Shown piece after piece: positions 1-5,494 of a stretch of 15,344 nucleotides of DNA; the first letter of the stretch is position 1, and every line of letters begins with the position of its first letter. Both the position numbers and the translations under genes were made by a program. The notes beneath the pieces are model-generated. The model saw only the letters and a program-made list of their open reading frames with translations. It searched no databases and was not told the DNA's origin. The DNA comes from UBA1756 sp045132235. GTDB taxonomy: Bacteria; Bacteroidota; Bacteroidia; Bacteroidales; WCHB1-69. The stretch spans positions 1 to 15,344 of the forward strand of contig JBGURX010000064.1 in the NCBI GenBank assembly GCA_045132235.1, given 5' to 3'.

Positions 1-387
1 GAGCACCACATCCATGTTGGCGGGATGCCTTCCTTCCAACACCTTCATCTTCACCTCGAAATAGACCTTGTCGTACTCCACCCCGTCGAGAGTCAGCGGG
101 TGCTCCTCGCTCACCCAGTGGAAGAAGTTGAAGGCCAGCATCGACGAGGAGAAGATGGCGCGGGCGTGCGCCGGATAGAGTTTTCCATTCCACACATAAT
201 CCTCCAACTCATGTCCGTCGCCCTCCATGAACATGTCGCGGAACCGCCCCTGTGCGATGGCCGTGCGGGCGGCTGGAAACACATTGTCGGTGTAATCCTC
301 CAGATAGAAGTTCTGATCCATGGCGCAACCTGCTAACGATTGCGCTTGACTAAGCTGCTGTTTTAACTTTTCAATTTCGTTTTTCAT
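1..387 (-). CDS. Partial gene, possible PD-(D/E)XK-like endonuclease (5' part, runs off left edge)
   Basis: A minus-strand reading frame opens with ATG at 387 and stays open to base 1, giving the first 129 residues; the 3' part lies outside the window. The first ~20 residues are charged and helical (MKNEIEKLKQQLSQAQSLAG). A compact segment follows with AIFSSSMLAFNFFHW (78-91) and then YFEVKMKVLEGRHPANMDVV (109-128). A serine-rich 'SS..LAFN' helix followed by FEV...R.PAN.DVV recalls putative PD-(D/E)XK endonucleases of the PGN_0703 type, where such acidic residues (here E111 and D126) would belong to the nuclease core. This comes from memory of the family; the catalytic ExK segment would be beyond the edge. 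The opposite-strand frame at 25-336 is a shadow. A later start at Met23 (321) is possible. That a protein is encoded is well supported; the family call is tentative. Confidence 0.6.
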   Translation of the reverse strand, partial: MKNEIEKLKQQLSQAQSLAGCAMDQNFYLEDYTDNVFPAARTAIAQGRFRDMFMEGDGHELEDYVWNGKLYPAHARAIFSSSMLAFNFFHWVSEEHPLTLDGVEYDKVYFEVKMKVLEGRHPANMDVVL

Positions 388-601
388 AGTATTTGTTTTT
401 TAATTTTCTCTATATACTAATACGAATGAGAAATTTAAAACAAGGACGTAACACCCCTTTTCGGGCATGAAAATGCGAGGAAAGGATAGGGCAAAAGATT
501 TAACAGGGGTATGCTTATGTTTTGTAACTATTCGATAATCAAATAGTTTACGCACAAAATAAATTTCAACATACCCTGTTGAAAAATAATTGAAGATTTT
601 T

Positions 602-1210
602 TTAGAGAACTATCCGGCGCGGCGGATTGATGAGGTTGAAATGACTGTCGAGCAGTGAGGCATTAGAAAACAGGGTTCCTCCTATGGTCTCCATCGCATA
701 CGCATCGTGCTCGTGGCCAAAAAGATGGTAGCGGGGCGCCAAACGGGTTACCCGTTCCAAAAGCTGTTTGTTGCCGTGATGGGTGGGGCCATTCCCGTAA
801 TCCGCCAAGTCGCAGATGGAGAACGGCGGCTGATGGGTGATGAGTATGTCGGTATGGTCGGGTATCTGCTGGATAAAGCGAGCGTAGCTGCCGTCATGAA
901 TATCCTGCACGAACATCGGCACGCCATAGAATCGCAGGCCGAAAATCTCAACTCCCGAGTTGCAAAGGTAATGCACGTTGTCGGGCAGTCCCTCAATGCG
1001 GGTTGCGCCATGCATGCACAGGTCGTGGTTGCCCGCGATGAAGATCTTGTGCTTGTGCGGCAGGTCGCAGAGCCAGTTCATGAAATCGCAAGCCTCCTGT
1101 TCCGTACCCTTCTGCGTGAAGTCGCCGGAGTGTACCAGCACGTCGGCCTCAGGCAACTCGCCCAAAGCCCGGTGCTGGCCATGTGTGTCGGAAATGTGGA
1201 GGAGGATCAT
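602..1210 (-). CDS. Metallophosphoesterase (calcineurin-like, MPPED/239FB-type)
   Basis: A 202-residue protein with the full set of calcineurin-like phosphoesterase motifs: D8-T-H10-G at the N-terminus, G-D30-F, G-N61-H62-D, T-H126-Q and G-H166-E-H168. These residues form the dinuclear metal centre that hydrolyses phosphomonoesters or phosphodiesters. The stretches DVLVHSGDFTQKGT and LPHKHKIFIAGNHDL closely recall the small single-domain MPPED1/2-like subfamily, and the length fits. There is no signal peptide, so it should be cytoplasmic. The natural substrate cannot be read from the sequence. The start lies 6 bp after the stop of the AT-rich PD-(D/E)XK-like gene at 1217-1879, so the two may share a transcript. 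This gene is clearly more GC-rich than that neighbour. The long open frame on the opposite strand (707-1228) is a shadow. Confidence 0.93.
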   Translation of the reverse strand: MILLHISDTHGQHRALGELPEADVLVHSGDFTQKGTEQEACDFMNWLCDLPHKHKIFIAGNHDLCMHGATRIEGLPDNVHYLCNSGVEIFGLRFYGVPMFVQDIHDGSYARFIQQIPDHTDILITHQPPFSICDLADYGNGPTHHGNKQLLERVTRLAPRYHLFGHEHDAYAMETIGGTLFSNASLLDSHFNLINPPRRIVL

Positions 1211-1216
1211 TGTATT

Positions 1217-1879
1217 TTATTTTTCTAGTATTTCCTGTTCTATCTGTTGTCCTGATTCTAAATCATAGCAACGAAACTCTGTATTACTAGATTTCTTTTC
1301 AATCTTTAACTTCAAACTTTTGATTGTTCCTTTATCATGAGATTTTACATACATGATGAAATATGTAAGTTCTACAGGTTCTCCATCCAATTTAACGAAA
1401 TCTTTTTCAAAGCATGATGCGTCAGGATTTAAGGCTTTGAATTCAATTAATGCGATGCGTTCGAATCCATTTTCTTTTTTCTCAAGGATAGACATATCCA
1501 CCATAGCAGACTGCCCATTCTCACTTTTTTGAGCCTCTATTTTATTCCCTTGATCGCTAAATTGATATTTGAATTCCGTGGGCGTTTCCACAGAATAATA
1601 CCATTTAAGTTTATTTTCAGAACAATATTTGTTGAATTGTTCCACAAAAAGAAAACGCAGTTCTTGCTCACTTAGTCTTGTTTCTCCGCCACGATATATT
1701 TCACTATATTTAGGGAAAATCAAACGTGATTCATAATCTCCATTTTCTTGACTCAGGAATGAAGTTATTTGATTTTTGCCTTTTTGGTTCTCCTGTTGAT
1801 TTTTATAAACGAATTGAAGAGTTCTAAAGGTTCGCTTAATAATTTCATCAATGTGACTTTTAATTTCTTTTTTTCCCAT
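1217..1879 (-). CDS. Hypothetical protein with PD-(D/E)XK-like nuclease signature
   Basis: A 220-residue cytoplasmic protein. The helical N-terminus (residues 1-40) is rich in lysine and glutamine. RLSEQELRFLFVEQF (68-82) is followed by strand-like segments, VDMSIL (127-132) and IALIEFKA (142-149). An aspartate (D128) on one strand and an E-x-K (E146, K148) on the next hydrophobic strand about 18 residues later is the usual core of PD-(D/E)XK nucleases; E73 or E80 in the helix before it could supply the remaining acid. This is inference from motif spacing, not a recognised named family. The gene is strongly AT-rich next to the metallophosphoesterase 6 bp downstream, which suggests acquisition by transfer. 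I see no TAnnTTTG box just upstream. It could be the nuclease or effector part of a small defence or restriction locus, but no methylase or helicase is present here. Confidence 0.75.
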   Translation of the reverse strand: MGKKEIKSHIDEIIKRTFRTLQFVYKNQQENQKGKNQITSFLSQENGDYESRLIFPKYSEIYRGGETRLSEQELRFLFVEQFNKYCSENKLKWYYSVETPTEFKYQFSDQGNKIEAQKSENGQSAMVDMSILEKKENGFERIALIEFKALNPDASCFEKDFVKLDGEPVELTYFIMYVKSHDKGTIKSLKLKIEKKSSNTEFRCYDLESGQQIEQEILEK

Positions 1880-1931
1880 AATGCTTTCAATTTAATGGTT
1901 TGTACTAATTTTTATCACTTTCATATTTTGT

Positions 1932-2030
1932 AGCGTGCCGGAGGCACGCTGGCTCCCGGGTGGTTGCCTTGTACCCCGCACTGCGCTGCGCTTGTACGGG
2001 GTTACCAGGATTTCGTGCCTTCGGCACGAG
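1932..2030. repeat. Palindromic intergenic element A (REP-like)
   Basis: Three hairpins in about 100 bp between genes. First, AGCGTGCC / GGCACGCT (1932-1939 and 1943-1950) is a perfect 8-bp stem with a GGA loop. Second, GTACCCCG (1971-1978) faces CGGGGTTAC (1997-2005) with one bulged T. Third, TCGTGCC / GGCACGA (2013-2019 and 2023-2029) has a TTC loop. The first stem recurs with a different loop at 3898-3914. It is much more GC-rich than the spacer around it. It lies between two minus-strand genes and contains no credible gene; the frame across it at 1905-2189 is a shadow. It could be a REP/MITE-type mobile repeat, or act in transcript ends. Confidence 0.7.
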
Positions 2031-2046
2031 GAGCGACAGACAACTG

Positions 2047-2304
2047 CTATTCGCTATCAATCGTCCACTCAAACTGGTCTTTGAAGTCGTTGAAACAATC
2101 TTTACAAATCCAATGATAAGAATCCACGGTTGAATAACCCTGATGAAGATCTCCTTCATTGTTGGAAAACTTTGCTCCACAAAATCCACAATGAACGTGA
2201 TCCCACCCTTTTACGGCATTGTACGTCCGGGCTATGAGTTTCACACCTTTCAGGTAGTTCTACTGCCCCTGTAATCTCCAATCAGCTTCTGTGTTGTTTT
2301 TCAT
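2047..2304 (-). pseudogene. Small two-CxxC (zinc-ribbon-like) protein gene with in-frame TAG at codon 15
   Basis: Read from the ATG at 2304, the frame encodes 85 residues if a TAG at 2260-2262 (codon 15) is read through. It begins MKNNTEADWRLQGQ, then the stop, then NYLKGVKLIARTYNAVKGWD. C39-G-F-C42 and C67-K-D-C70 form two CxxC pairs typical of a zinc ribbon. The whole reading resembles a family of short bacterial proteins that I remember as having a 'DWRLxGQExYLxGV' N-terminus, a WDHxHCxFC motif and an ICxxCFxDF end. On that view the TAG replaces a glutamate codon (GAG to TAG, one base). The frame downstream is intact, so the damage is recent or the product restarts at GTG 2244 (65 residues, keeping all four cysteines). 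The gene's own final stop is also TAG. Function of the family is unknown to me. Confidence 0.7.
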
Positions 2305-2430
2305 TATTCCACTATTCCTTCTTAATCGCTTCTTAAACGCAATCAAAATGTTTTTTTTATTGTATAGAGAACTGCCTTCACCCCATCACGTGAAGCCGGT
2401 TCGCCTATCGGTATGTGATTTGGCAATACC

Positions 2431-2919
2431 CTATTTCCACTGAGACTCCACATGCTGCCGGAGTGTGCCCTTGTTTTTCAGTTTAATGAGCTCTTCCACT
2501 CCTTTGTCCTTTCCAATGGAATCCTTGTGCTTCTGGTAATAATTGATGACGGTTTCAATGCCGGCCATGCTGCCGTCAGCGTAGGTGGCATCGGGATTGT
2601 TGATGCTGTATTTGGCCCATCCGCCGATATAGAGAATGATAAGGTCGCCGTTCTGGAAGTTGACGACATCTGTGGACATTTCAATATGGACATCGGGCGT
2701 GCCGCTAAGCCACCACAGAACAAAGGAGTTGACCTCCTTGCGTTGTGAGGCAGACGGAGCGTGGCTTTCCAGCCAGTCCATGCAGCGGATGAAATCCTTC
2801 TCGTAATTGACATATTCGCTTTTTTCAATCTCTCCCGGAATCTCCGGAACGGAAAAATTCTGTGCCCACGTCATCTGCGAAAGCAGCATGCAAAGGGCAA
2901 TGACAAATAACTTTTTCAT
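2431..2919 (-). CDS. Secreted protein of unknown function, conserved-looking in Bacteroidota
   Basis: A 162-residue protein when started at ATG 2919. That start gives a clean signal peptide (MKKLFVIALCMLLSQMTWAQ) with cleavage expected near residue 20, and the upstream extension to 2952 would overlap the promoter box at 2942-2949. The mature ~142 residues contain FVLWWLSGTPDVHI, LIILYIGGWAKYSI and a lysine-rich C-terminal helix with ELIKLKNKGTLRQHV. I recall similar exported Bacteroidota proteins with a 'W.(S/T)G.PDV' segment and a 'GGWAKYS' segment, but no assigned function. No membrane anchor, lipobox or T9SS tail is visible, so a soluble periplasmic location is likely. It stands alone, divergent from the hicAB operon across a 339-bp spacer. 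Confidence 0.85.
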   Translation of the reverse strand: MKKLFVIALCMLLSQMTWAQNFSVPEIPGEIEKSEYVNYEKDFIRCMDWLESHAPSASQRKEVNSFVLWWLSGTPDVHIEMSTDVVNFQNGDLIILYIGGWAKYSINNPDATYADGSMAGIETVINYYQKHKDSIGKDKGVEELIKLKNKGTLRQHVESQWK

Positions 2920-2941
2920 ATGGATTGGATTTAACAGGTCG

Positions 2942-2949
2942 CAAAAATA
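2942..2949 (-). promoter_or_regulatory. Probable -7 box (TATTTTTG) for the secreted protein gene
   Basis: On the minus strand this reads TATTTTTG, matching the Bacteroidota -7 consensus TAnnTTTG. The expected transcription start would leave a leader of about 16 nt before the ATG at 2919. No convincing -33 TTTG was placed. Confidence 0.45.
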
Positions 2950-3220
2950 CAAAAGTTTTCGAAATATTTATTCCTTCACAGCAGAAATGTGAACCCTCAT
3001 GAAGGGATAAAAGAGCGTTTTTCGCAACGTAGTTGCATCTTGCGTGCTTTATCAAAATATCATTGCTGGGTTGCAGAATAATCATGGAGGTGTTGGCACG
3101 GATTATTCCGAAAAAAATAAGTTGAATTTCAGTTTTCGGTGTGATTGAGTGGTAAAAATATTATAAAATGTTGATATTTAAGATGAAATAATTTTGTATG
3201 GATTGTGGATTTTGGATATT
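2950..3220. other. Divergent intergenic spacer without a gene
   Basis: The spacer between the secreted protein gene and hicAB is AT-rich and holds no credible reading frame. A short perfect hairpin, GCAAC-GTA-GTTGC, lies at 3024-3036. A second box of TAnnTTTG form (TAATTTTG) lies at 3189-3196 on the plus strand and could be an alternative hicAB promoter. I see nothing else that can be named. Confidence 0.5.
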
Positions 3221-3242
3221 TTTATAACAAAAATGTTATAAA
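3221..3242. promoter_or_regulatory. Palindromic candidate operator of the hicAB operon
   Basis: A perfect inverted repeat, TTTATAAC (3221-3228) and GTTATAAA (3235-3242), with a 6-bp AAAAAT centre. Its right arm overlaps the -7 box of hicAB. HicB-type antitoxins with a DNA-binding C-terminus usually repress their own promoter by binding such a site, so this is a good candidate operator; binding is inferred. Confidence 0.5.
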
Positions 3243-3246
3243 TTTG
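3239..3246 (+). promoter_or_regulatory. Probable -7 box (TAAATTTG) for hicAB
   Basis: TAAATTTG matches TAnnTTTG. The start of transcription would fall near 3253, only ~6 nt before ATG 3259 but ~18 nt before the in-frame ATG 3271. A TTTG at 3211-3214 is farther upstream than the usual -33 spacing. Confidence 0.5.
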
Positions 3247-3258
3247 CAGCTGTACTAA

Positions 3259-3453
3259 ATGAACTATAAGATGAAGTGGAACGAATTGAGACGAATTGCC
3301 GAGTCGAAGGGTTGGTATTTATGGCGCAATGGCAGAAGCCATGATGTTTATAGACATCCGGATAGGGAGGATTTCCTTTACATAGAGCGGCATGAATCAC
3401 AGGAAATAAGACATGGGTTATACTGCAAGCTTAGAAAAACAATAGGATTTTGA
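3259..3453 (+). CDS. hicA: HicA family toxin (type II toxin-antitoxin)
   Basis: A 64-residue protein with the HicA fold signature: an N-terminal helix (MKWNELRRIAESKGWYL), then GRSHDVYRHP with the likely catalytic His28, then a strand and RHESQEIRHG, and a C-terminal helix ending LRKTIGF. HicA toxins are small double-stranded-RNA-binding-domain-like ribonucleases that cleave mRNA and are neutralised by HicB. The length is normal for the family (about 55-65). Residues 5 onward line up best with typical HicA starts, and the promoter box leaves too short a leader for 3259, so translation may begin at Met5 (3271). The antitoxin gene starts 13 bp after the stop, in the usual toxin-first order. The pair is AT-rich compared with nearby genes, as expected of a mobile module. 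Confidence 0.9.
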   Translation: MNYKMKWNELRRIAESKGWYLWRNGRSHDVYRHPDREDFLYIERHESQEIRHGLYCKLRKTIGF

Positions 3454-3466
3454 AATAATTATAAAG

Positions 3467-3871
3467 ATGAAAAAGAGAACCGCGTTAATTGAGATAGGTG
3501 AGGACGGTACTTTTGGCGTCTTCTCTCCAGATATAAAATCGGTTATATTTGGAGAAGGCAATACGGTGGCGGAAGCAAAGGCCGATTTTGAAAATTCGGT
3601 CAGAGAAATTATCCAGTTTTGTCAGGAGGACGGCGTACAAGATCCAGATGATTTGAAAAACGTCACATTTGTATATAAATATGATATGCCATCTTTTTTG
3701 AACTACTACAAGTACCTCAATGTGACGCAGTTTGCCAGATATGCAGGTATAAATCCCTCCCTGATGCGGCAGTATAAGCATGGACAGGGCGCTTCAGAGA
3801 AACAGATAGCAAAGATACAGGATGCCATTCACAGAATTGGCAAGGAATTGTCATCGGTCAAGCTTCTGTAA
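3467..3871 (+). CDS. hicB: HicB family antitoxin with C-terminal HTH
   Basis: A 134-residue protein. Residues 1-50 form the HicB partial-RNase-H-like fold (ALIEIGEDGTFGVFSPD, then a strand, then a helix with EAKADFENSVREIIQF), which binds and masks HicA. Residues ~85-130 form an XRE-like helix-turn-helix (NVTQFARYAGINPSLMRQY, then HGQGASEKQIAKIQDAIH), which should bind the operon's operator, probably the palindrome at 3221-3242. It acts in the cytoplasm both as antitoxin and, by inference, as autorepressor. It follows hicA by 13 bp and no hairpin with a T-run is seen directly after it; the palindromic repeat at 3894-3978 lies ~20 bp downstream and may help end the transcript. Confidence 0.92.
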   Translation: MKKRTALIEIGEDGTFGVFSPDIKSVIFGEGNTVAEAKADFENSVREIIQFCQEDGVQDPDDLKNVTFVYKYDMPSFLNYYKYLNVTQFARYAGINPSLMRQYKHGQGASEKQIAKIQDAIHRIGKELSSVKLL

Positions 3872-3893
3872 AATAATAAATTGAGCTACAATA

Positions 3894-3978
3894 GGTAGCG
3901 TGCCTCTGGCACGCCACTACTAAAGCGCATTCGTCCCGACCATCGCGGGTACGACGCTGTTGCACTCAGCGAGCTACC
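3894..3978. repeat. Palindromic intergenic element B (REP-like), reaching into the TPM gene stop
   Basis: Outer arms GGTAGC (3894-3899) and GCTACC (3973-3978) enclose a perfect hairpin GCGTGCC-TCT-GGCACGC (3898-3914) and an imperfect one made of CGTCCCG and CGGGTACG with a bulged T. The GTAGCGTGCC / GGCACGC stem is the same as in element A near 1932, with a different 3-base loop. The right outer arm overlaps the TAG stop of the minus-strand TPM gene (3974-3976). It sits between the converging hicAB and lemA/TPM operons. Confidence 0.65.
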
Positions 3979-4846
3979 ATCTTCCGCCGCCACCGCCGCC
4001 GCCGAAGCCACCGCCACCGCCGAAGCCGCGGAAGCCTCCACCGAAGCTGCCGCCGCTGGACGAGCCGCCGCCAAAGCCGCCATGGTAGGTGGTGTGTCCA
4101 CTGCCGCCTTTGCGACTGGAGCTATTGTGGGACGATAATATCCAACTCAAAAGGACAATCTTCCAGAAGGTGGCCGTGGGATTCCCTGCCGGCAGAGTAC
4201 CTGCTGCCTTCTTTTTTTTGTATGTCTTTACCCCAGCGGTGATGCCGACAATGAGTATGATGGCGAAGGTGCCCAATACAAACAGCAAAAAACCGAGCAA
4301 GGCCATCCATGCTTCCTTCCTTTGCGCTTTTTTTATCTCGTCAACGGTGATTTCGCCTGCAATAATAGGCATCATTTCGTCTAAAGCCGCCACCACCCCG
4401 CCATAATAGTCGTTCTCCTTGAAATGCTCAATCATCACGTCGTTGGCAACGCGGTTGGCGTAGGCATCGGGCAGCACGGGCTCAAGGTCGTACCCCACTG
4501 CGATATACACCTCCCCATCTTCCCGTAGGGTTTTGGGCTTGATGAGGATGACTACTCCGTTGTTCTTATCGGTTTCTTTGCTGCGCACGCCCCACTTGTC
4601 GCCAATCTCGTAGGCGAACTCATTGGCACTCATGCCGTTCAAACTGTTGACCGTGACCACGCAAATCATATTGCTGGTGGTGTCGTTGAAAGCCACGAGG
4701 CGATTCTCCAGCTGGGCCACTTGCTCTTTCGTCATCAGCTGGGCAAAGTCGTTGACCAGGCGCGGCGGGTTAGGAGCGGGTGGAATCTGTGCCAAAGCCA
4801 GCACCGCGCTCCACAACAGCGCTAAAAAGAGGAATGTTCTCTTCAT
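3974..4846 (-). CDS. TPM-domain membrane protein (YgcG/DUF477 family)
   Basis: A 290-residue protein. Residues 1-20 are a signal peptide (MKRTFLFLALLWSAVLALAQ). Residues ~27-165 are a TPM domain, seen from RLVNDFAQLMTKEQVAQLE, the strand ICVVTV, a KWGVRSKETDKNNGVVILI block and IAVGYDLEPVLPDA. One membrane helix lies at ~180-206. The tail from ~247 is almost entirely Gly/Ser/Phe and ends GGGGGGGRW, a common ending for this family. The globular domain should face the periplasm, with the tail beyond the membrane helix. TPM proteins are regularly encoded next to LemA, as here, with 5 bp between the genes. A phosphatase activity has been reported for some plant members, but the bacterial role is unsettled. 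The gene ends in TAG inside a palindromic repeat. The glycine-rich tail makes the DNA locally repetitive (about 3980-4090). Confidence 0.92.
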   Translation of the reverse strand: MKRTFLFLALLWSAVLALAQIPPAPNPPRLVNDFAQLMTKEQVAQLENRLVAFNDTTSNMICVVTVNSLNGMSANEFAYEIGDKWGVRSKETDKNNGVVILIKPKTLREDGEVYIAVGYDLEPVLPDAYANRVANDVMIEHFKENDYYGGVVAALDEMMPIIAGEITVDEIKKAQRKEAWMALLGFLLFVLGTFAIILIVGITAGVKTYKKKKAAGTLPAGNPTATFWKIVLLSWILSSHNSSSRKGGSGHTTYHGGFGGGSSSGGSFGGGFRGFGGGGGFGGGGGGGRW

Positions 4847-4851
4847 TCGGA

Positions 4852-5451
4852 TTAGAATTCAAATTTGACCTCAGGAGCTTTGTCAGCACCGGCAGCCGCC
4901 TCGAAGTAAGCGCGTTTTTCAAAGCCGAACATGCCGGCAAAGATGTTCTTGGGGAATGTGCGGATGGTCTTGTTGTAGTCCATCACCGCCTCGTTGAACT
5001 TCTTGCGTTCCACAGCGATACGGTTCTCTGTTCCCTCCAGTTGGGCCTGCAAGTCGCGGAAGTTCTGGTTTGCTTTCAGTTCAGGATAACGCTCCACGGT
5101 TACCAACAAACGGCTGAGGGAGGAGGAGAGCTGATCCTGAGCCTTTTGGAAAGCGGCCAGCTGTTCGGGAGTGGCATTGGAGGGGTCAATGGTGACGGAA
5201 GTGGCGGCAGCGCGAGCACTGATCACTTCGTTCAGGGTGCTCTTCTCGAAATCGGCAGCGCCCTTGACGGTAGCCACCAGCTGCGGCACGAGGTCGGCAC
5301 GACGCTGATAAACATTCTGTATCTGGCTCCAGCTTTCAGCAGCCTTTTCGTCTTTGTTGACCATGGTGTTGTAAGCAGAAATACCCATTAAAATTCCAAT
5401 CAGCAGAAGTCCGCCGATAACGCATAATGTGATGATGGTTCCTTTTTTCAT
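4852..5451 (-). CDS. lemA: LemA family protein
   Basis: A 199-residue protein with an N-terminal membrane helix (residues ~5-24, TIITLCVIGGLLLIGILMG) and a long helical body. Recognisable LemA segments are SWSQIQNVYQRRADLVPQLV, YPELKANQNFRDLQAQLEGT, ENRIAVERKKFNEAVMDYN and NIFAGMFGFEKRAYFE. LemA proteins form helical bundles anchored to the membrane; their function is not established, though they are very often paired with TPM-domain proteins, as here (5 bp to the next start). Length is typical for the family (~185-200). The gene begins 43 bp after the stop of the TolC-type gene; no clear promoter box or terminator is visible in that short AT-rich gap, so cotranscription with the TolC gene is possible. 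The long frame on the opposite strand is a shadow. Confidence 0.96.
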   Translation of the reverse strand: MKKGTIITLCVIGGLLLIGILMGISAYNTMVNKDEKAAESWSQIQNVYQRRADLVPQLVATVKGAADFEKSTLNEVISARAAATSVTIDPSNATPEQLAAFQKAQDQLSSSLSRLLVTVERYPELKANQNFRDLQAQLEGTENRIAVERKKFNEAVMDYNKTIRTFPKNIFAGMFGFEKRAYFEAAAGADKAPEVKFEF

Positions 5452-5494
5452 TTTTCTTCTTTTTTAATGATGAATAATTATAAAATATTGATTA

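Noticed and set aside
1905..2189. A 94-residue minus-strand frame across repeat A.
   Set aside because: It crosses the palindromic repeat and overlaps the two-CxxC gene in another frame; no coding character.
2260..2262. The in-frame TAG as a reassigned or recoded codon.
   Set aside because: TAG is the natural final stop of several genes here, including the TPM gene after GGRW, the FISUMP gene after CLRD, the flippase gene, and this same small gene; no recoding structure is evident.
2376..2396. CTTCAC...GTGAAG hairpin as a terminator for the gene at 2431-2919.
   Set aside because: The stem is only 6 bp and is not followed by a T-run on the minus strand.
3979..4101. The GCC-rich tract as a DNA repeat element.
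   Set aside because: It is simply the coding sequence of the glycine/serine-rich tail of the TPM protein.
4780..5391. A 203-residue plus-strand frame opposite lemA.
   Set aside because: LemA is clear on the minus strand; the antisense product has no recognisable feature.
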